This document shows positions 56,986-64,000 of a stretch of DNA of 64,000 nucleotides, piece after piece. Within the stretch, counting starts at the first letter, position 1; every line of letters starts with the position of its first letter. Origin of the DNA: Lineus longissimus (taxonomy: Eukaryota > Nemertea > Pilidiophora > Heteronemertea > Lineidae); the NCBI RefSeq assembly GCF_910592395.1, contig NC_088314.1:16281998-16345997 (forward strand), given 5' to 3'. Made by a program: the position numbers and the translations under genes. The notes below the pieces were generated by a model. It had not been told where the DNA came from and made no database searches. It saw nothing but the letters and a program-made list of their open reading frames with translations.

Positions 56986-59900
56986 ACTCACATGTTTCAG
57001 GACTTGAAAACGTTAAGACAAATTAATACATGTACAACTTTCAAAATGCATGATCCTGCCAAAACATGCTAATACATGCTGCCAAACTGTTTTTTTACGA
57101 TTTTTTACGATTCTGGTTATCATTTTTCTGATAATCTCATTCTGAGGAATTTAAAACCTCACTTCTGCGTTCCGCTTTTTGTTGACAGTATAGTGTTTGA
57201 AGGATTATTGGTTCTGTAAGGCCAAACTAGCAAAGCTCCTTGCGGCGTCATCATTGGGTCAGATATTGGCAATGCGATCGGGTGACAAGAGGTGTTGCTT
57301 ACAGTGGTAAAGCCTTCTTTTACCATAAGCACATCGTATCCATGTTCTACCGCAACGGTAATATATTCAGCCCGAGCCCTCCATAAAACATACAGAAATC
57401 TGCAGCGGCTTTTTATCGAATGACAGAAGCAACAACTGTAGCCAGGAAATGAATGGTAAAGTGAAACTTGAGCGAAGTATTTTCTCCACTTCCTAACAGC
57501 ATTATTCAGATCTGTTCTATTCCGGTGAAGGGAAATCGCTGCGTTTAATAATGCGGTCTTGGAATCGTGAAAAGAAACACTGTCTAAATTCTAGGCAGTG
57601 TTGGTTGTTAGAGCAAGAAAAGACCTGCATAAGACTTCAATAGTTAATCCGAAATAGGGAATAGACGTGCTTCCTCACGCTCCAAGTGCACGTATCCTCA
57701 TAAAGCCGTCTACGTCCAAAAATCAAGATCCTATAGAATCCGAGCCAAAATCATATACGGATCTTACACGAATCTCAGCAAATTTTCTAGTATGATCTTG
57801 AAATGATTCTCTCTAATCTTGTTTAGAATGTTTTCCGAATGTTAATAGACTAGCCATTTTTTTCTTTGGACAACCCAGTTCAGGCTGAATCCCCTGTGGC
57901 CGTCTTAAATGCCTCTGTCCCAATTGGGAAAAGTATTGTCCTTTCCTATTCGTCATGTAGCTCTTTGAATCAGCGCGATTTTCACATTTTGGATACACGA
58001 ACCAGAATGGTAGCAGAATCCGGTATTCGCATGCGTAACCGGATACAAAATCTTGATTTATTTTCTAACTTCTGCCTATCATGCAGCTGATTCAATGTCC
58101 CCAAAGTATGGCATGCCAAAGCGGAATTTATTCAGGAAATTAATTCTCAATGCAGGAAGCCGTTTTTCTTGTAGAAATTCAGAAAACATCGTTCAGGACC
58201 CTTTCCACAGCAGAATAAATTGGAATTTTACTTCACAGAATAATAAAATCTGCATTTTTTATCCAAGAATGCAAAATGCGCCACGACACCATCAGTTCAA
58301 AAATTATTTTTGCGGGCAGGACAAAAGTTTCTGCAGAAATCATGGTAGTGATCACATGACCACAAAAACTATTATGTCACGTCACCTTAACCATCATTTT
58401 CATGTTTTACCGATCCTGCTGCAAAGGTCTCACTAGCCGGTGCGGAGGCCAGGCCTACCTGCCTTCAAAAATGATGCGACGTCATTTCATGCATACCCCT
58501 GTTCCAGCGGCTGTAGACTTGGCAGTACCTTACTCTCACACAAACCTATACATTTCTGAATAGCTTGTCATTTCTAGAATACATCTGGCCAAATTTCAAC
58601 GTCGTCTAGACATACAGTCATGCATAGGCTGATGCAGAACAATGCATGAGACACCCTGTATGTTAACGCAAATTTGAAAATTCACCTTTATGCCTTATAA
58701 CTTCAAGATTAACAAGGATGGTGAAAAAAATTCATACACACCTACTCATCACCTTGAGAAAGTCAACTGACAACTATTTCAATCTTTTATATAAAAGTAG
58801 GCTGTCGTTGCGGCTTTTGTTTGAGTTTTTTGCCCTCGAAATTTTACCTTGAGAACATGTGCAATCTCACAGGAACCAGTCGATGTCAACATCCTGTTGA
58901 GCTATAAATAGCATGCGGGGCCTGCTCACCACGTTAGTGCCCAGAAGAAACTGGTATTTTCCTCAAATAATCGTCAGAGTTATCCCTTCACAAAAAACAT
59001 CGGACATTTACATTTGAACTAGTAGTAATAGGGAGAGAGTAGGCCCATCTGTGTCAACGGTAATCACTCGAGATTAAAGCTGGCTAGTGAGACCAGAATC
59101 GCCAACTTTGAAAATGTGTGTGACTGGCTGAGAATAGATTATATGACGTCATCGGTTTGCGATGTCAGGTGCGTTCTGCAGGAGTCACGTGCGTCCTGAT
59201 CGTACAAGTTCTGGACGAAATCAAAACCCTGGCATGTTTGTGATAGTGTTACTTGAAAATGAATTATTCAGAAGGAAGTAAGCAATCTGTCCTGAATAAA
59301 TACCGCTTTGGTATGCCACACTAAAGTAGTATCGTATGGTGACGGATTGAGGAATGGTTCTATAGAAACTCAAGGCAATCAATAGATCAGAGGTCACAGC
59401 GCATAATATAATTCTTGTCCAGGACATTTAAACTCTAACACCGCGCGTATTTTGCTTTCTCAAATACGATCTACATTAGATACATATGATAGACGGCTTC
59501 TGTTATGGATTTAGTTTCTGAAAATCCAGCTCTGCAATGCCAATAAAAAACCTCTCAAATAAAGGCGTCATTTGACGAATAAATCAGAAACGTGTTGCAT
59601 CGATCTCTTCACTGTGTAAATTTGCACGCCCGAAGAGTTATATCAACTGATTAAACTAAGGCAGTGTGCAGAAGAATCACCATTTATTTGTATTGATTAT
59701 GAAATATCGTGGGATTTTATTAGCAAACAAATACATTTTTCATTTTATCGACTGTATCAGGCTATTCGCATGTTCAACGTTTTCAGCTATTGAACTTGAA
59801 GTCGTTCGAGGGGCCATAAATACTAGTAGTACTCGGCTCAATGTGACAAAATGTAGTGTCAATAAATCTACAAAGTTTATATGAATCGTACAAATGCTTC

Positions 59901-62027
59901 CAATTTAGATCGTCTTGGGTACTTTGTGACATTACGGGTATTTGTCGCTCTTAAAGCCTATCGACCACACTGAAAGTCATTTGGATAAATCGATGTTATC
60001 AAGATTTCCCCTGATGACCTTTTGAAATAAATACTGTAGAACAATGGGAATTTGGGCGTAGCTGCGACTAGACTTTGTAAAAAGACAATAGACCGTGTAG
60101 TGGACTAGGCCAGAAATCTTTTAATTGCGAGGAATAAGGGGCAAAATAACGTAATCGTGGGGGATGAAAAACACTACTGCCGCTCATGGCAGTGTTATCA
60201 CAAAGTTCCATCCAAGAAGGTTCAATTGATACTCACACTTGAACAGCGAATTTCTGGTTTGGCCAGAGATACAAAATAAGTTTTGCTGATTTCACTAAGA
60301 CCATTTTCTGTGCTAAGTGAGGATGGGAACTATCACTGCAGCGTAAATGCCATGGTAACCTAATCGACCACCAGTTTTGTACTTATCCCGCCTTTATTAG
60401 CCTCGTAGTCGTTTTCGAAAAAAAATGCATTTATAATTTTACACGAATATGTTGATAAAATGTACGCCTACTAATAATGTTCCCCTAAGTCGAGTCCTAT
60501 CTGCCCCCGCCCCATACGAAAAAATATTTATCCGATATTTCTAAAGAGATATCTGCAGGGATGGTGTCCGGGTTTGGTTACAGACAGGTGCTGATCTAAG
60601 TCTGAATCAGGGTAAGGGTCGTTATGGTTATGGCCGGTCAGGGTTAGAAGCGGGGGTAAGAGAGTTTGATCGGTTAGGTATAGAGGTACTGTCAGAGTCA
60701 GGGTTACTGTCTACTATGCTTTGCCTCTGATATTTATATATGAGTGCCTAAAAACATGGTTTACCGGAAAAAAACATTCCTGGGTGGACATCGAGTCCGG
60801 TGAATAGGACCCGGGAAAAATAAAAACCTGCGTCCAAGGAACCCTCAGTCTATCAGGGAACATACATGTACGACCCGGAACAAAGGCCCCAGGGAACGTG
60901 CCAGGGCAGGTCATGAAGCGATAGCACACAATGCATGACGTATAGACAACTTATTGACCTGCATAAACTATAGATTGTCCTCTCCTTCGAATGCCAACAT
61001 GGCACTCAATTGCGTGTGTAGCTAATTTCGGAGGGCGAGAACAAAGGATAAAATGTTTGTAAAGATTTTTGTCATGATATAGTATCACCTTAATTGTATG
61101 GACGACTCGATTTTTAGTCTCTTATTTTCTGTATTGATCTAAGCCGATTAACGGGAAAGAGATGGATCTTTTCTGAACATGAGCCAAATTACAGTCCTGG
61201 TAAATGTCAAAGGTAGGCTGGGCTGTTTAAAGGTATCAGAAATTAGAGCAAAACTTGATCATTTCCATTATCAGCCTACTGCCAATGCATGTTGACGAAA
61301 AGGTCGTTTTACCTTAAATCAATGACAGATACCTGTATTATAATAAAGGGCGCAATGGTTTTTTTTATCTTAAGTGCCTTTCGGTTAAAGTCGTGTGCGG
61401 CGCGCACACACCAGCGACTGAATCGAGACCGAGTCTGAGCATTTAGCCCCAATATAAGACAATTGGAATCCAAGTTCGCTGGGTATGATTGCACTTCAAG
61501 CAGGAAATTGTCAATAAGGTTTCTGGTCCGCCCTTATCTGCTATTTTGACAAACCTGCAGCAGGTAACACGGATGGCGATGCTTTCTGCTCCTTTGTCCA
61601 AGAATTTTGATAAAATACACGCAATTGCTTACGCCTGAATAGCATCAAAACCATGCTAAGTTTCATCCACAGATTGACCGTCGTTTCATTTGAATCGATG
61701 CACAGTTGAATGGCATGTTATATGGCGTTGTTCTTTTTTATACCACTCTGAGAGGCGTTTCCTATTATTGGCTGAAATGTACGGATATTGATTCAAGAGT
61801 AAGTGTGCGAATTTTTGACTTTCGATGTCTAGTTTTAGTTTTATAGTCTAAAACATTAACCGTAACATCTGAATTCAGAGAATTTTAAAGCCACACATAA
61901 ATTATCCATATCTAAATTTTTACATAATATCAACGTTGATTATGACCAGTGTTTATTATGTTTCAAATCATTAACTTAAACTATATATATACGGGGGGCG
62001 GGGGTTGGGGGGGGGGGGACGCAATAT
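56986..62027. other. 5 kb without a supported gene
   Basis: Small frames (57866-58090, 58053-58436, 59666-59884 and others) show no domain. TTTTTTACGATTTTTTACGA is a short tandem at about 57091-57110. A G-rich, quadruplex-capable tract occupies 61992-62019, directly against the left end of the THAP-bearing transposon. Confidence 0.5.
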
Positions 62028-62382
62028 ACTGGATCCACTCACCAATAAGATTCCAAGCCCGACAATACCCGATTTCTACTACCGCCTCGATGGGTAGAGC
62101 TTAAAGGCCATATATCAAGGTTTTTTGCCATTTTCTGCTGTAAGACGATTTCAAAAGTGTACCTAACACTTTATACAATACAGAAAACCAAATGCAATTA
62201 GCTCCATCCATTTTGAAGATATAGCCAATTATGTGTTTGACAACTTGATTACCTAATCAGGCTAGCAACTGGCTTGTTAGAGCCAGGCGGCGGGTTCAGC
62301 AAAAGTTGTGATGTAGATCAGGTTATCTGTACATGTCATGCAATCATAAAAGCAGGAGGTCCAGTAATGTGTTTCATTCACT

Positions 62383-62688
62383 ATGGTGTATTGTGTGGCT
62401 CCGAATTGTGTCAAGGATAGCACAAAGAACAATCGAATGACGGATGGGACCCATTTTCATGAATTTCCAAAGCCAGTTGAACGAGAGAGGAGGAAGCTGT
62501 GGATTCGGAAGTGCAAACGTTTGGAGTGTTGGAAGCCTGGGCCTTCGGCCAAACTTTGCAGTGATCACTTTATCGATACGGATTATCACATGAAGCCGGA
62601 TATCTGCATCCAACTGAATATTAAATGCCACTTGTTAAAAACAGCTGTTCCAACCATGTCAATTGCATTTAATGCCCGAGGCTGCTGA
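62383..62688 (+). CDS. stand-alone THAP-domain protein (101 aa)
   Basis: Residues 1-92 are a THAP (C2CH) zinc finger that binds DNA. Zinc ligands are C4 and C9 (CVAPNC), then C59 and H62 (LCSDHF), with 49 residues between the pairs. Family hallmarks are present: FHEFPKP (proline 29), tryptophan 40 in KLWIRKC, phenylalanine 63 after the CxxH, and the closing AVPT box at 88-91. Usual THAP domains are 80-90 residues, so the domain is complete, and only about 9 residues follow before the stop. The ATG is the natural start because the domain begins at residue 1. The gene lies between the inverted repeats of the 62028-63746 element. It could bind the repeats and act as repressor or end-binding factor, or be the first exon of a lost transposase. 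The latter is the main alternative. Confidence 0.88.
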   Translation: MVYCVAPNCVKDSTKNNRMTDGTHFHEFPKPVERERRKLWIRKCKRLECWKPGPSAKLCSDHFIDTDYHMKPDICIQLNIKCHLLKTAVPTMSIAFNARGC

Positions 62689-63076
62689 GGTCGGTTGTTA
62701 TACATAATGTGTAGGCCCTGTGATACCGCATAGTGTCTTCTTGTGTTCCAGCCATAGCAAGGTGACAGCGACACAGGTCAGTGTCAGTGACAGCCACTGT
62801 CAATGACAGATTATTGTCATCTGACATCTAGGCCTATCTAACGTTGCACGGCATTATATCGTCACGTCAAGATGATTGTGCATAATACCGTCACTTTTCA
62901 ATAGTAGTTCAGCGTCATGACATAACTTGCGATACAACACTGACGAGGCGAAACAATATTGTGCAACATTAATTAGTCTGTTCAAAAATCATACATGTTA
63001 TGCATCTGCAACCGTCTATCAATGTCTTCTTTGCTATATCGGCAGGTCTGCCATGCAAATTGATTAACCACAAATT

Positions 63077-63229
63077 CTAATCACTTTCGTCCGAATGATC
63101 ACTCTCATTATGATCTAGTGATATTAATGGCTCGAACATGTACGGCTCAACGTTTAAATATCCTTCTGTATCGACCAAAACATCCTCAAATTCACTGGTC
63201 TCACTCTCTGAACTGTATGCGGAAGCCAT
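63077..63229 (-). CDS. short acidic protein (50 aa) inside the THAP element
   Basis: Fifty residues from an ATG in good context (AAGATGG) to TAG. It starts MASAYSSESETSEFED, continues with GYLNVEPYMFEPL, and ends in an acidic/serine tail (ESDHSDESD). Net charge is strongly negative. From memory, S/E-rich starts followed by a PYxFEP-like motif occur at the N-terminus of proteins carried by animal transposons, some with P2X7-type intracellular or YqaJ nuclease domains. This link is recollection and must be tested. It is convergent with the THAP gene, and the ~390 bp between them lack a domain. It is either an intact micro-protein or the first exon of a deleted larger gene. Confidence 0.6.
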   Translation of the reverse strand: MASAYSSESETSEFEDVLVDTEGYLNVEPYMFEPLISLDHNESDHSDESD

Positions 63230-63469
63230 CTTGCTTTGTTCTGACTGACCTGATCTACGTCATCAAAAAATCCCTAGCGGCCACATGTGGAACTAATCTA
63301 AAGTTGTGTGTGGTGGGAAACTCAAATAGTTTAAAATTGAAAATTTAAATAACTAAATAAGGACTTTATTATTAGAATTTTTTTAGTGTATGGGATCTTG
63401 TTTTTTTAACCCTCAACATATTTCATGAGTATCAAGCATGTTTTCAAACCTTGATATATGGCCTTTAAG

Positions 63470-63668
63470 CAACCGGGCATATAGTGGGCCTTTCGCAGCC
63501 ATAACAGGGGAGGGATATCTTTTCTTCGTTTCTTCCAATTGGTCTTAATTGTAAAATGAAAAGTTCCGCTGTAGAGTCATGACTATTCATGACGATTACG
63601 TTGTTAACCCTTGAACAGATATCCCACCCCTATTATGGCTGCGAAAGGCCTACCATTGTGTTCGGCTG
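63470..63668. mobile_element. nested MITE inside the right terminal repeat
   Basis: A ~199-bp palindromic element whose arms share CA(A/G)CCG, then (G/A)GGCCTTTCGCAGCCATAA, then AGGGG.GGGATATCT. It splits the right terminal repeat of the THAP element between ...CCTTTAAG and CTCTACCC..., while the left terminal repeat is uninterrupted at the same point. TTTAAG on one side and TTTAGA on the other may be a decayed target duplication. It must be younger than its host element. Confidence 0.75.
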
Positions 63669-63751
63669 TTTAGACTCTACCCATCGAGGCGGTGGTACAA
63701 ATCGGGTATTGTCGAGCTTGGGCTCTCATTGGTGAGTGGATCCAGTAATAT

Positions 63752-64000
63752 ACAGACGTAAGATACATTTCTAATGAATATCCAGTTCATCATCTTTGTT
63801 GTGCACTCGTCCTAACACTTGACGCATATGGTCTTATAGAAGTCGTATAAGGAGTAATTCTGTTGGACAGATTTATCCACTTTACGTGAGACGGAAATGA
63901 TGCCCCATCAACATCAGCCGTCAATACGATACAATCCTAACACAATATCAAGTTGTTTCTTTAATGGGATAAGCCACAGGTGGTGGGTAACAATGCTAAA
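63752..64000. other. no gene seen
   Basis: Right flank of the THAP element to the window end; nothing recognised. Confidence 0.5.

Larger units (their letters stand above)
62028..63746. mobile_element. THAP-bearing inverted-repeat DNA transposon, 1719 bp
   Basis: Terminal inverted repeats start ACTGGATCCACTCACCAAT and match at about 90% over some 72 bp (landmarks GACAATACCCGATTT and ACCGCCTCGATGGGTAGAG). They continue for another ~22 bp as CTTAAAGGCCATATATCAAG; in the right repeat this part is displaced by the nested MITE at 63470-63668. AATAT flanks both ends directly (62023-62027, 63747-63751), a possible 5-bp target duplication. Inside are a THAP protein (+) and a short acidic protein (-) facing each other. 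THAP is the DNA-binding domain of P-element transposases and other domesticated transposase families. No catalytic domain is present, so the copy is non-autonomous. Confidence 0.8.

Noticed and set aside
58053-58436. 127-codon frame
   Set aside because: No domain; Asn/His/Ser-rich irregular composition and an overlapping frame; no splice or poly(A) context.

Overview
The window reads as non-coding-rich DNA from an animal nucleus, most likely a marine invertebrate. The reasons are: no bacterial-style gene packing; short open frames separated by kilobases; splice-like and AATAAA signals; tRNA-derived SINE-like repeats; many short inverted-repeat DNA transposons (MITEs); and a THAP zinc-finger domain, a family known from animals. 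I cannot fix the phylum from sequence alone. No rRNA gene, convincing tRNA gene, CRISPR array or large multi-exon gene of a recognisable family is visible.

Layout. 1-9 kb is intergenic or intronic DNA with inverted-repeat elements (2238-2757, 4191-4726, 5596-5892, 8012-8270, 8650-8919), a direct repeat (1885/4027) and a SINE-like copy (6172-6400). 9-21 kb is mostly featureless, with hairpins at 13.8-14.05 kb and MITEs at 14839, 16629 and 17482. 21487-23115 is a 1.6 kb element with clean 9-bp target-site duplications. 23.6-42.4 kb holds the best host-gene candidates, all on the + strand: a DED-like exon ending in a splice donor (23595-23891), two similar terminal exons with poly(A) signals (26297-26515 and 42024-42323), a death-domain-like terminal exon (33430-33619), and several unrecognised small frames (28960, 34645, 38936, 40840). 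Between them sit a compound foldback (26699-27123), a second element with 9-bp duplications (27433-28260) and three copies of a dispersed repeat (25631, 32354, 35255). 43-56 kb is repeat country: tRNA-like SINE heads, a Tc1/mariner-like element with long terminal repeats (45218-46029), a (CGT)n-headed array of ~300-bp units (47455-49030), a pogo-like MITE (50206-50382) and others. 56.7-57.0 kb is a degenerate minisatellite, and 57-62 kb is featureless.

The clearest protein-coding call is at 62383-62688: a 101-residue protein that is almost only a THAP DNA-binding domain. It lies inside an inverted-repeat transposon (62028-63746). The same element carries, on the opposite strand, a 50-residue acidic peptide too short for a usual ORF cut-off (63229-63077). 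The right terminal repeat of the transposon has itself been split by a ~200-bp MITE.

The most unusual regulatory-looking signal is in the 47.5-48.5 kb array. Each of three ~300-bp units carries a near-consensus CTCF-type motif at ~301-bp spacing, and two units also carry AGGTCA palindromes. If the death-fold readings are right, 23-42 kb is a small same-strand cluster of death-fold genes or exons, as expanded in several marine invertebrates. That part is inference and rests on short, diverged stretches read by eye.
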